DNA of 64,000 nucleotides from positions 62,001 to 126,000 of the forward strand of contig CAIZHQ010000007.1 of assembly GCA_903932865.1 (NCBI GenBank), in the 5' to 3' direction. The notes below the pieces were generated by a model. That model did no database searches and was not told the origin of the DNA. It saw only the letters and a program-made list of their open reading frames with translations. Below are positions 23,774 to 32,343 of this stretch, piece by piece; position 1 is the first letter of the stretch, and each line of letters opens with the position of its first letter. The position numbers were made by a program, and so were the translations under genes. This DNA comes from an uncultured Burkholderiales bacterium. GTDB lineage: Bacteria > Pseudomonadota > Gammaproteobacteria > Burkholderiales > Burkholderiaceae_C.

Positions 23774-25603
23774 TCAAGGAACGAAGTAAAACTCACCTAC
23801 AGCTTGGTCATAAAGGGCAGGTGTCTGCTCATGCCCGACGCCCTTGGCCAGGGTCACGACTTCGTTGCGCACATTGCGCAGCACACGGTCCACAGAGACC
23901 CCGGGTTTGATCATTTCTTTCAGGAAGACACGCGTGAACAAACCATTTTTGTTTTTGTCGTTGGTTCCGAGTTTGTCCAAGGCCTGCTGGCCTGAACCCG
24001 CAGAGAACATGATCATCTGGCCCGTGGCAGCGGACGTGGGAGCCATTCCACGGCCACCAATGGCGCGGCTTTGGCCTTTGAACGGGTTGTCTCGGCAGGC
24101 ATCGATCACCGCCAAGGCAAACTTGGTTTTCTTTTCTTGCAAATCGTCCAGCACTTTTTGCAACTGAATGGCTTCGTCCTTAACTTGTTCTTCATGGTCA
24201 CCCTTGATGTCGGTGGGGAGCAAATAGTTGGCCGATCCCAGTTGTACGCCATGTCCAGCAAAGAAGAACAGCACTTCATCGCCACCTTTGATATTCAGAC
24301 GAAAGTCGCGCAAGGCTTGCTTAAAGGCTTTCTCATTCAGGTTCAAGTGTTTGGACACTTTGAAACCCACGCTCTCCAGCGCTTTGGACATGGCCTGGGC
24401 GTCTGCTGCTGCGTTTTGGAGTTTAGGCACATCGGTGTACAAGTCGTTGCCAATGATGAGCGCTTTGCGGTTGGCATAGACAGGTTTGGCCGTGGGCTTT
24501 GGCGCAGTGGCCAAGGGTGTTTCCGGCGGTTTGTTGGCGGCCGCTGCTGCTGCAGATGCCGCATTGGCAGCTTGCAGCTTGTTCAACATCTCCCGCATTT
24601 GGTCAAGTTGGGCTTTGAGCTCTCTGGTTTCTCGCTCTTGGGCACTTGGGCTGCTGGGCGCTGGCAAGGACGGGGAACTGGCAGCGGATGGCGCAGACGG
24701 TGGTTTGGGTGCTGATGCTGAAGTGATTCGGGGGTTTGCGAGTTCACGCAGGATTTCCTGAGTTCTTGCCTCGCGCAATTTTTCAGCCTCTAAGCTTTCG
24801 ACATTCTCTATGGGCGGCAAAGTCGGTTGGTTTGCTGAAGCAACAGTGAAGCTTGATACATCCGTTTTGTAGTTCAGCGCCAGAATCGACTGTGGGTTTT
24901 TACTGAAAAAAGACTGTTGCAATGACTCCATCAAAATATTGGCCCAGCCCTCGAGCAATTGATGCTCGGGAGAAATGCGCCCTTCTTTGTAATTGCTGCT
25001 GAATTTGACACTGGAAATACCAGCAGGAGGAAGCATGAGTACGTCATAACGCAATGCGAAACCTCCAAATTGCTGAACAGCAAATTCACCAATGATGAAG
25101 TTTCTTGTTTTGATTGTTGGGACAGAGCTCAAGCCCGCCATCACATCGGATGGCCAAGCCCAATTGTTTTCATTTTTACGACGACCCATATAAGCATCAA
25201 GGCCATCGGGAATGCCTATAAATCGAGAGCATTTGGTAACGAGTTGACTGCTGATCGTGCCGTGGCGGTTGACTAAAAAGAAAAAGTCAGCTTCTTTGGG
25301 ATTGTTGCAAGGCGTGTTACCCCAATGCCTGGGTATGTCGGATGTCCTGATCCTCAGTGCAGCAAATGGCGAGCGCAGATCCAAATTTTTTAAAACTGTT
25401 ACTTGCCATTTGTGGACTTCATTGGGAGCTCCTGTTAGCGTTACCGCGGTGGCCTCCCATTGACCTTCGGGTAAGGGAACGCTTACACCGGAACCCAGCG
25501 GCAATACTTTTTCAAACCTTGAACCGACCGTGGGCTGGGCTTGGGCCAGCCCCATCAAAAAACAGGTCAGAAGACTTGTGACAAAGAGCATGAAAAGTGA
25601 CAT
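23774..25603 (-). CDS. Secreted caspase-fold (peptidase C14) protein
   Basis: A 609-residue protein in four parts: a signal peptide (cleavage near AQA-QP, residues 22/23); an N-terminal region of about 235 residues that I do not recognise, with two spaced Cys; a Pro/Ser/Ala-rich linker with a short coiled coil (about 322-345); and a C-terminal caspase-like domain from about residue 376. The catalytic pair is intact: His451 in FFFAGHGVQL and Cys503 in VIDACRDNPF. Related bacterial proteins are called metacaspase-like or orthocaspase. Export to the periplasm or surface is predicted. No clear ribosome-binding site precedes ATG 25603. Its substrate and role are unknown. Confidence 0.88.
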   Translation of the reverse strand: MSLFMLFVTSLLTCFLMGLAQAQPTVGSRFEKVLPLGSGVSVPLPEGQWEATAVTLTGAPNEVHKWQVTVLKNLDLRSPFAALRIRTSDIPRHWGNTPCNNPKEADFFFLVNRHGTISSQLVTKCSRFIGIPDGLDAYMGRRKNENNWAWPSDVMAGLSSVPTIKTRNFIIGEFAVQQFGGFALRYDVLMLPPAGISSVKFSSNYKEGRISPEHQLLEGWANILMESLQQSFFSKNPQSILALNYKTDVSSFTVASANQPTLPPIENVESLEAEKLREARTQEILRELANPRITSASAPKPPSAPSAASSPSLPAPSSPSAQERETRELKAQLDQMREMLNKLQAANAASAAAAAANKPPETPLATAPKPTAKPVYANRKALIIGNDLYTDVPKLQNAAADAQAMSKALESVGFKVSKHLNLNEKAFKQALRDFRLNIKGGDEVLFFFAGHGVQLGSANYLLPTDIKGDHEEQVKDEAIQLQKVLDDLQEKKTKFALAVIDACRDNPFKGQSRAIGGRGMAPTSAATGQMIMFSAGSGQQALDKLGTNDKNKNGLFTRVFLKEMIKPGVSVDRVLRNVRNEVVTLAKGVGHEQTPALYDQAVGEFYFVP

Positions 25604-25861
25604 TTCAATTTTATAAAAATTCGTTTACAGAATATATCAGCAACAAATCCCACAGGTCTAGGCTTTGAAAGAGTAGGCGAATTCCAAAGTGAAGAGCAAC
25701 ACCCTCAAAGCTGGGTGAGCGTTTCGTGTTGCAGACTGTGCAGGTGCTGCCGCGTCCATCGACTCTCGTTGTCCGCTTTTGCGCCATTGCTGTGGTGCGC
25801 ATGAAACGCCCTTCGATGAACAAGGTGCTACCTAGGTTGCGGCATTCAGAAAAACAGGGCC

Positions 25862-26788
25862 TTAGGTGCCATGGAAAGCCTCAGCCACAAAGTCCACAAA
25901 AGCCCGCACCCGCGCAGCCGATTTGTGCTGCGCCGGGTAGACGACATAAATGTCGGCGTCGGGCGTGTGGTGTTGTGGCAGCAGTTGCACCAGCTGGCCT
26001 TGTGCCAAGTGGTCGCGGATGTCCCACTCGGCGCGCATCACGATGCCGTGCCCGTCCAGCGCCCACTGCACGGCGATGCCGCCATCGTTGGTGGTCAGGT
26101 TGCCGCGGGTTTTGAGGGTCTCGGTTTTGCCGGTGCGCCCACGGGTGAGCTTGATCAGGCCATAGGCCTCTCCGCCTTGGCGGATGCTGATGAAGTTGTG
26201 CCGCGCCAACTCGGCCGTGGTTTTGGGCTCGCCGTGGCGCGCGATGTAGGCGGGCGATGCGCACAGCAAGCGCTGGTTGCTGGCGATCTTGCGGGCGATG
26301 ACGCGGGTGTCGGGCGGTGGTCCAAAGCGGATGCACACATCAAACATGTCATCGGTGAGTGCAGGCGGGTCCACCGACAGCTGCAACTGCACATCGACCT
26401 GCTGGTACTGCTGCACAAAGCGGCTGATCAGCGGCCCGATGTGGCTGCGGCCAAAGCCCAGGGTGGCGCTCACGCGCAACAAGCCGCTGGGTGTGGAGCG
26501 GCTGGCACCCAATTGCTCTTCCAGGTCGGCCATTTCGGCCAGGATGCTGCGGGCATGGCGCAGCATGGTTTCGCCTTCGACCGTTAGGCTCATGCGGCGG
26601 GTGGTGCGGTTGACCAGCGGCACGCCCAGGCGGGCTTCCATTTGCGACAGGCGCTTGCTGACGGCTGCGGTGGTGATGCGCGTCTCGCGGGCGGCGGCGC
26701 TCAGACTTCCGGCCATGGCCAGAGTCGCAAAAAAACCCAGATCAGCGGCTTGCAGGCGAGGTTCCATTGTTGATATCAGGTTAACCAT
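25862..26788 (-). CDS. LysR-family regulator of the tartrate/malate module
   Basis: A 308-residue LysR-type regulator. The helix-turn-helix covers about residues 10-70 with SLSAAARETRITTAAVSKRL, then the linker and NRTTRRMSLTVEGE typical of the DmlR/TtuA-like branch. The effector domain runs to the C-terminus. The gene is divergent from a tartrate/D-malate dehydrogenase, the DmlR-DmlA arrangement, so it probably activates that gene in response to D-malate or tartrate. Either ATG 26788 or ATG 26767 (MEPRLQ) may be used; neither has a strong ribosome-binding site. Confidence 0.88.
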   Translation of the reverse strand: MVNLISTMEPRLQAADLGFFATLAMAGSLSAAARETRITTAAVSKRLSQMEARLGVPLVNRTTRRMSLTVEGETMLRHARSILAEMADLEEQLGASRSTPSGLLRVSATLGFGRSHIGPLISRFVQQYQQVDVQLQLSVDPPALTDDMFDVCIRFGPPPDTRVIARKIASNQRLLCASPAYIARHGEPKTTAELARHNFISIRQGGEAYGLIKLTRGRTGKTETLKTRGNLTTNDGGIAVQWALDGHGIVMRAEWDIRDHLAQGQLVQLLPQHHTPDADIYVVYPAQHKSAARVRAFVDFVAEAFHGT

Positions 26789-26868
26789 GGATTGAATTTT
26801 AGGGTTTTTATTGAGATGTGAGCGCCGCACAATGTGGGCATTCTTTTTCACCTTAGAACGCAATCCCC

Positions 26869-27933
26869 ATGAAAACCTACCGCATCGCCACCATCCCCGG
26901 AGATGGCATTGGCAAAGAAGTCATCCCTGCAGGCCAACAAGTCATGCAGGCCCTGGCCCAAGCCTGTGGCACCTTCGCTTTTGAGTTTGAAAACTTCGGC
27001 TGGGGCGGCGACTACTACCGCGAGCACGGTGTGATGATGCCGGCCGATGGCTTGGACGCGCTGCGCAACAAGGATGCGATTTTGTTTGGCTCGGCCGGTG
27101 ACCCGCACATCCCCGACCACATCACGCTTTGGGGCCTGCGCCTGAAAATCTGCCAGGGCTTTGACCAATACGCCAACGTGCGACCCACGCGCATCCTGCC
27201 CGGCATCGATGCGCCATTGAAGCGCTGCACCCCCAAAGACCTCGACTGGGTCATCGTGCGTGAAAACTCCGAAGGCGAATACTCCGGTGTGGGCGGCCGT
27301 GTGCACCAGGGCCACCCGATCGAGGCGGCCACCGACGTGTCCATCATGACCCGGGCCGGCGTGGAGCGCATCTTGCGCTACGCCTTCAAACTGGCGCAGT
27401 CGCGCCCCCGCAAACTGCTCACAGTGGTGACCAAAAGCAATGCGCAGCGCCACGCCATGGTGATGTGGGACGAGATCGCGCTGCAGATTTCCAAAGAGTT
27501 TCCCGATGTGAAGTGGGACAAGGAATTGGTCGATGCGGCCACGGCCCGCATGGTCAACCGCCCAGCGAGCCTGGACACCCTTGTCGCGACCAACTTGCAC
27601 GCCGACATCTTGAGCGACTTGGCGGCCGCGCTGGCGGGCAGCTTGGGCATTGCGCCCACCGGCAACATCGACCCCGAGCGCCGTTACCCCAGCATGTTCG
27701 AGCCCATCCACGGCTCGGCCTTCGACATCATGGGCAAGGGCTTGGCCAATCCTGTGGGGACTTTCTGGTCGGTGGTCATGCTGCTGGAACACATTGGTGA
27801 GCCCGCAGCTGCGCAGCGCTTGATGGCCGTCATCGAAAGCGTGACGGCCAACCCCGCGTTGCACACCGGCGACTTGGGAGGGAAAGCCCTGACCGTCGAT
27901 GTCACCCAAGCGGTATGCAAGGCCTTGGCTTGA
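26869..27933 (+). CDS. ttuC: Tartrate dehydrogenase / D-malate dehydrogenase (decarboxylating)
   Basis: A 354-residue member of the isocitrate/isopropylmalate dehydrogenase family. It begins YRIATIPGDGIGKEVIPAG. The family substrate loop is ANVRPTRILPGI with RENSEGEYSGVGGR. NAD-binding segments are SNAQRHAMVMW and FEPIHGSAFDIMGKG, and the metal ligands are in LHADILSDLAAAL. The sequence fits the tartrate dehydrogenase/D-malate oxidase subgroup rather than leucine biosynthesis. It may oxidise tartrate to oxaloglycolate or D-malate to pyruvate and CO2. A Bug protein and glycerate kinase follow in the same direction, as in tartrate utilisation clusters. Confidence 0.92.
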   Translation: MKTYRIATIPGDGIGKEVIPAGQQVMQALAQACGTFAFEFENFGWGGDYYREHGVMMPADGLDALRNKDAILFGSAGDPHIPDHITLWGLRLKICQGFDQYANVRPTRILPGIDAPLKRCTPKDLDWVIVRENSEGEYSGVGGRVHQGHPIEAATDVSIMTRAGVERILRYAFKLAQSRPRKLLTVVTKSNAQRHAMVMWDEIALQISKEFPDVKWDKELVDAATARMVNRPASLDTLVATNLHADILSDLAAALAGSLGIAPTGNIDPERRYPSMFEPIHGSAFDIMGKGLANPVGTFWSVVMLLEHIGEPAAAQRLMAVIESVTANPALHTGDLGGKALTVDVTQAVCKALA

Positions 27934-28014
27934 GGCCATGATGCACATAGGATGCAGTTGGTCCATTTTTCAATTCAATGATTTCCTGACCCTCACGCCT
28001 TGAAAGGTTTGAAC

Positions 28015-29004
28015 ATGCGCTCCAAGTTTCTTCCCGTCGTCATCGCCAGCGCCCTGCTGGCTTCCGTGAATGCGTTTGCACAGGAGTACCCTGTAGCCAA
28101 CAAGACCATCACCTTCGTGTTGCCCTATGCCGCAGGCGGGCCGACTGACAAAGCCGCACGCGACTTGGCTCAAGCCATGAGCAAGGCCATGGGCGGGCAC
28201 AGCATCGTGATCGACAATTCGGCAGGCGCTTCCGGCTCCATCGGTGCCAACAAGGTCGCCAAGGCCGGTGCCGATGGTTACACCCTCTTGTTCACGCACA
28301 TCGCGCAAGCCACCTTGCCCACTTTTTTCCGCAACTTGCCCTACAACGTGGAAAGAGACTTTGAGTACATCGGCTTGGTCAGCGAAAACCCGATGAACCT
28401 GATTGGCCGCCCCAGCTTGCCGGCCAACAACATGACCGAGTTGGTGAGCTGGATCAATGCCAACAAAGGCAAGATCAACATCGCCAACGCAGGGCCTGGC
28501 TCGGCCTCGCACCTGTGCGGCATGTTGTTCCAGTCCACCCTCAAGGTGGACATGACCTCGGTGCCCTACAAAGGCACGGCCCCCGCCATGACCGACCTGA
28601 TCGGTGGTCAGGTGGATTTGATGTGCGACCAGACCACCACCACGATCCCACAGATCGAAGGAAAAAAAGTCAAATCCTATGCAGTGACCACGCCCACCCG
28701 CTTGACTGCAGCCGCCCTTAAAGACTCACCCACCATGCAAGAGGCCGGGCTCAAAGACTTCTCCGTCACCATCTGGCAAGGTTTGTATGCGCCCAAGGGC
28801 ACGCCTGCCCCGGTGCTGAAGAAACTCAATGACGCCCTCAAGGTGGCGGTCAAAGATCCCGACTTCATCCGCAAGCAAGAAGGTGGTGGCGCCACGGTGA
28901 TCATGGATGCGCGGAATGACCCTGCAGGCCACAAAAATTTTGTGATGTCTGAAGTGGCCAAGTGGGCGCCTGTTATCCGTGCTGGGGGCATTTACGCGGA
29001 TTGA
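28015..29004 (+). CDS. Orphan Bug-family periplasmic binding protein (tartrate module)
   Basis: A 329-residue TctC-like protein. The signal peptide is MRSKFLPVVIASALLASVNAFA, cleaved before QEYPV. The mature part has ITFVLPYAAGGPTDKAARDLA, NSAGASGSIGANKV, ADGYTLLFTH, VPYKGTAPAMTDLIGGQVDLM and APKGTPAPVL. It lies between the tartrate/D-malate dehydrogenase and glycerate kinase genes, so a hydroxy-dicarboxylate ligand is plausible. No tctA/tctB is adjacent. ATG 28015 has AAAGG upstream; a TTG at 28000 is less likely. Confidence 0.9.
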   Translation: MRSKFLPVVIASALLASVNAFAQEYPVANKTITFVLPYAAGGPTDKAARDLAQAMSKAMGGHSIVIDNSAGASGSIGANKVAKAGADGYTLLFTHIAQATLPTFFRNLPYNVERDFEYIGLVSENPMNLIGRPSLPANNMTELVSWINANKGKINIANAGPGSASHLCGMLFQSTLKVDMTSVPYKGTAPAMTDLIGGQVDLMCDQTTTTIPQIEGKKVKSYAVTTPTRLTAAALKDSPTMQEAGLKDFSVTIWQGLYAPKGTPAPVLKKLNDALKVAVKDPDFIRKQEGGGATVIMDARNDPAGHKNFVMSEVAKWAPVIRAGGIYAD

Positions 29005-29020
29005 CGTTAAGCTTGAAACC

Positions 29021-29062
29021 CCAAAAGGGTGCATCGGCCTATGGGCGGGTGCACCCTTTTGG
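29021..29062 (+). terminator. Long hairpin between the Bug and glycerate kinase genes
   Basis: Perfect 13-base arms (CCAAAAGGGTGCA and TGCACCCTTTTGG) surround a 16-base loop. The descending arm contains TTTT, but no extended U-run follows, so it may be a terminator, an attenuator or a processing site that lowers ttuD expression. Confidence 0.55.
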
Positions 29063-29131
29063 CCTTGTCGGGTGTTGCGCTGAAATGCCTTTATCCTTTG
29101 AGCCTGTTTTTTCGCCCAAGTCCTTTTGACC

Positions 29132-30430
29132 ATGACCGATCCACAAACCATGTTGCGCCACCTCTACGATGTGGCGGTGCAACGTGCCTTGCCCCTGCAC
29201 AACACCGCAGCCCATCTGCCAACACCTCCTAAGGGTCGCACCTTGGTGCTGGGCGCTGGCAAAGCGGGCGGCGCGATGGCGCAGGCGGTCGAGGCCCTGT
29301 GGCCCCTGGATGCGCCTCTGTCAGGCTTGGTGGTCACGCGCTATGGTCACACACCGCCGCGTCCGGCTGGCTTGCCTGAGCGCATCGAGGTGGTGGAGGC
29401 TTCGCACCCGGTGCCCGATGCGGCGGGGCTCCAAGCGGCTGAGCGGATTTTGGAACTCACGCATGGCTTGACAGCAGACGACCTGGTGCTGTGCCTGATC
29501 TCGGGCGGTGGCTCGTCGCTGCTGACCTTGCCTGCCGATGGCATCGGCCTCGAGCTCAAGCAAGACATCAATCGCCAGCTGCTGGCCAGTGGGGCCAATA
29601 TTTCTGAAATGAACTGCCTGCGCAAGCACCTGTCGCGCATCAAGGGCGGGCGCCTGGCCGCGGCCTGTGCCCCTGCACGCGTGGTCACGCTCACCATCAG
29701 CGATGTACCGGGCGATGACCCCTCCATCATCGCAAGTGGCCCCACTGTGCCGGATGCCAGCACCTGCGCCGATGCGCTGGCCATTCTCAAGCGCTATGCG
29801 ATCAACGTCCCCGAATCGGTGCTGCAGGCGTTGCAGTCGGGTGTTTGGGAAACACCCAAACCCGGCTCGCCGGTTTTTGCGGGACACAGTGTACACATGA
29901 TCGCCACGCCCCAGCAGTCGCTCGAGGCCTCAGCCGCTGCAGCGCGGGCCATGGGGCTGAACGCCTACATCCTGAGCGACGAGATCGAGGGCGAGTCGCG
30001 CGAGGTGGCCAAGGTGCATGCCGCGCTGGCGCGTGCGGCGGCCAAGGGCCTGGGGCCTTTTGCCAAGCCCTGCGTGATCTTGAGCGGTGGCGAGACCACG
30101 GTGACCCTCAAGCCCCAGCCTGTGGGCACGCCACGCGGGCGCGGTGGGCGGGCGGGGGAGTTTTGCATGGGCCTGGCTGAGGCCCTGCAAGGCCAGAGCG
30201 GCGTGTGGGCGCTGGCGGCTGATACCGATGGCATCGACGGCATCGAAGACAACGCCGGGGCGCAAGTGGCGCCCGACACGCTGTCGCGCGCTACCGCTCT
30301 GGGGCACAAAGTGGCCGATCATTTGCAGCGCAACGACGCCTATGGTTTTTTTAAGCCGCTGGGCGATCTGGTCATCACCGGACCCACGCACACCAATGTG
30401 AACGATTTCCGGGCCATGCTGGTCCTGTGA
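29132..30430 (+). CDS. ttuD: Glycerate 2-kinase / hydroxypyruvate reductase-annotated (MOFRL family)
   Basis: A 432-residue GckA/TtuD-family protein with the N-terminal domain DUF4147 and C-terminal MOFRL domain. Landmarks are LVLGAGKAGGAMA, LISGGGSSLLTLPADG, NCLRKHLSRIKGGRLA, TISDVPGDDPSIIASGPT, LSGGETTVTL and AADTDGIDGIEDNAGA. TtuD was first named hydroxypyruvate reductase, but the family phosphorylates D-glycerate to 2-phosphoglycerate. It completes a route from tartrate via glycerate into glycolysis. ATG 29132 is preferred to TTG 29126. It shares its direction with the Kelch gene 19 bases downstream. Confidence 0.93.
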   Translation: MTDPQTMLRHLYDVAVQRALPLHNTAAHLPTPPKGRTLVLGAGKAGGAMAQAVEALWPLDAPLSGLVVTRYGHTPPRPAGLPERIEVVEASHPVPDAAGLQAAERILELTHGLTADDLVLCLISGGGSSLLTLPADGIGLELKQDINRQLLASGANISEMNCLRKHLSRIKGGRLAAACAPARVVTLTISDVPGDDPSIIASGPTVPDASTCADALAILKRYAINVPESVLQALQSGVWETPKPGSPVFAGHSVHMIATPQQSLEASAAAARAMGLNAYILSDEIEGESREVAKVHAALARAAAKGLGPFAKPCVILSGGETTVTLKPQPVGTPRGRGGRAGEFCMGLAEALQGQSGVWALAADTDGIDGIEDNAGAQVAPDTLSRATALGHKVADHLQRNDAYGFFKPLGDLVITGPTHTNVNDFRAMLVL

Positions 30431-30449
30431 TTTTCAGAGTAGACAAGGC

Positions 30450-31571
30450 ATGTCCATCAGCCGAAGAGCATTTTTCGCAGCCGCATCCACACTGGCCGTT
30501 GACGCTGCCTTTTCGCAGGCGCACCACCACCACCCCGTGTTGCCGGTGTTGCCTTCAGCGGCAGAACCTTATGCCCGTTTGCAAGGGGGCCAGCCCCACC
30601 ACTTGACGGTAGACCAGACGGCACAACGCTCCTTTGAAAGTCCTGCGCCCAAGGGGCCTGCAGGCCGATGGGTGGCCAAAGCCGCCTTGCCCATTCCCCG
30701 CAGCGAGATGGCCTGGGCCACCGAGTGGGCGGGCCGTCTGCATGTGGTGGGTGGCTATGGAGAAGGGCGTGTGGATCGGGGCTATCACCATGTGTACAAC
30801 CCAATCACCGATCAGTGGCACAACGCGGCGGCATTGCCACGCGGTGCCAACCACGTGGCAGTGGTCACCTTGGGCGGGCGCATTTATGCTTTTGGCGGGT
30901 TCATCGAGCAAAACCGCAACCCCGATGCTTATGCCTATGTGTACGACGTCAGCCAAGACAAGTGGACGACCGTGGCACCCATGCTGCGTCCGCGCGGCGC
31001 TGCAGCTGCCGTGGCGCTGGGGGGCAAGCTCCATTTGATTGGCGGCGCATCTGCCCCCACAGAGGAGCGTGCCAGTGTGGGCTGGCATGAGGTTTACGAC
31101 CCCCAGACCGACCGCTGGAGCCGTCGCAAACCATTGCCGGGCGCACGTGACCATGTGGGCTGCGTGGCGGATCAAAATCACATCCACGTGGTGGGTGGGC
31201 GCTTCAACACCTTCGAGTACAACACCGCCTTGCACCACGTTTATTTGCCCGAGCGTGACACTTGGGAGCTGCGCGCACCCATGCCCACAGCCCGATCGGG
31301 CCATGGCCTGGTCATTTACCGCGACCGGTTTTTTGCCATGGGGGGTGAGGGTGGCATCATCAATCGGCCAGGGCAGCAAACCGTGTTTGGCCAAATGGAG
31401 AGTTACGACCCCAAGACCGACAGCTGGCAGTCGCACGCGGCCATGCCGACACCGCGCCATGCCGTGGGGGCCGTGGCCATTGGCGACTGGATTTACGTCG
31501 CGGGTGGTGGTGCTGTGTTGGGGGGTGGGGTGCAATCTGCCGTGCACGAGGCTTTCACGCTGCAGACCTGA
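30450..31571 (+). CDS. Exported Kelch-repeat beta-propeller protein
   Basis: A 373-residue protein with a Tat-like leader (SRRAFFAAASTLA) followed by a His-rich stretch (HHHH near residue 25) that may be the mature N-terminus. At least six Kelch units are visible through their central Gly-Gly pairs: LHVVGGYGEG, IYAFGGFIE, LHLIGGASA, IHVVGGRFN, FFAMGGEGG and IYVAGGGAV, so a six-bladed propeller is predicted. It has no catalytic signature known to me. It lies immediately after ttuD, possibly cotranscribed. It may be a periplasmic sugar-acid- or metal-binding propeller. Confidence 0.85.
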   Translation: MSISRRAFFAAASTLAVDAAFSQAHHHHPVLPVLPSAAEPYARLQGGQPHHLTVDQTAQRSFESPAPKGPAGRWVAKAALPIPRSEMAWATEWAGRLHVVGGYGEGRVDRGYHHVYNPITDQWHNAAALPRGANHVAVVTLGGRIYAFGGFIEQNRNPDAYAYVYDVSQDKWTTVAPMLRPRGAAAAVALGGKLHLIGGASAPTEERASVGWHEVYDPQTDRWSRRKPLPGARDHVGCVADQNHIHVVGGRFNTFEYNTALHHVYLPERDTWELRAPMPTARSGHGLVIYRDRFFAMGGEGGIINRPGQQTVFGQMESYDPKTDSWQSHAAMPTPRHAVGAVAIGDWIYVAGGGAVLGGGVQSAVHEAFTLQT

Positions 31572-31651
31572 TATGACCCGCCTGGGCACTTGCGAGCCCT
31601 TTTGATTGAAAGCAGGTCTCATGGCGGAAATCGGTCACATCGAGCGACTGA

Positions 31652-31665
31652 TTGATGTGAGTCAA
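31652..31665 (+). promoter_or_regulatory. FNR/Crp-like operator upstream of the Crp/Fnr gene
   Basis: The sequence TTGATGTGAGTCAA differs from the FNR/ANR consensus TTGAT-N4-ATCAA by one base in the second half. It lies 39 bases before the start codon of a Crp/Fnr-family gene, so autoregulation is likely. Confidence 0.6.
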
Positions 31666-31703
31666 AAGCCGGACTGTCAGGCTCTGGCACATTCTGGTCC
31701 ACC

Positions 31704-32330
31704 ATGTTGGATAACTCTTTGCCCCCTTTGTTTGAGCCCGCAGCCCCCGTGCTGGCAGGCACTGTGTTGCTGCACCGGGGGGACGCGGTAGACCGCATCG
31801 TGCACGTCATGCAGGGGCGCGTGGTGCTGGGGGTGCTGGCGGATGGCCAAATGGCGCACCAACTGGGCGTGGTGGAAGGTCCATTTTGGCTCGAGGCCGC
31901 TTCGGGTTTGCTGGGCTTGCCGCACGCGGTCGACGCGGTGGCCGAGACCGAGGTGCATGTGCAGTACGTGAGCGTGCCCGATTTTGTGGCCGATGTGCAC
32001 GCTTTGCCCGAGGCCTCGCAAAACCTGCTCATGGACATGGCGCGTTCGCAGCGCCAACAAAGCGAACTGGCGGTCAGTCGGGTGGCCAAAGATGCGGATG
32101 CGCGATGCGCTGAATGGTTGCTGCGCCATGCCGAACCCACCGATCAGTCGGGCGGTCTGGCCGTGAAACTGACCGAGCGCAAACGTACCATCGCCGCGCA
32201 ACTGGGCATCGCCCCAGAAACGTTTTCGCGGGTGCTGCGCCATTTGCGCGATCGCCAACTGATCAGCGGCGGTGGCCGGGTGTTGGGCCTGCCCAACCCG
32301 CGGGCGCTGCGGGAGTTGGCCGGGGTTTGA
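31704..32330 (+). CDS. Crp/Fnr-family transcriptional regulator
   Basis: A 208-residue Crp/Fnr family protein. The cyclic-nucleotide-binding-like barrel spans about residues 15-110 (VLLHRGDAVDRIVHVMQGRVVLGV). A long helix leads to a winged helix-turn-helix with LTERKRTIAAQLGIAPETFSRVLRHLRDRQLI. It has no N-terminal Cys cluster, so it is not an oxygen-sensing FNR; the ligand is unknown. The recognition helix ETFSRVLRHL resembles that of FNR-type proteins, in agreement with the TTGAT-type box just upstream. Convergent with iorB. Confidence 0.88.
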   Translation: MLDNSLPPLFEPAAPVLAGTVLLHRGDAVDRIVHVMQGRVVLGVLADGQMAHQLGVVEGPFWLEAASGLLGLPHAVDAVAETEVHVQYVSVPDFVADVHALPEASQNLLMDMARSQRQQSELAVSRVAKDADARCAEWLLRHAEPTDQSGGLAVKLTERKRTIAAQLGIAPETFSRVLRHLRDRQLISGGGRVLGLPNPRALRELAGV

Positions 32331-32343
32331 GCCTGTTGTAGCC

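Noticed and set aside
25604..25861. A 70-codon minus-strand frame in the longest gene-free gap
   Set aside because: It has no ribosome-binding site, no domain and a composition unlike real genes here. The gap holds nothing I can support.
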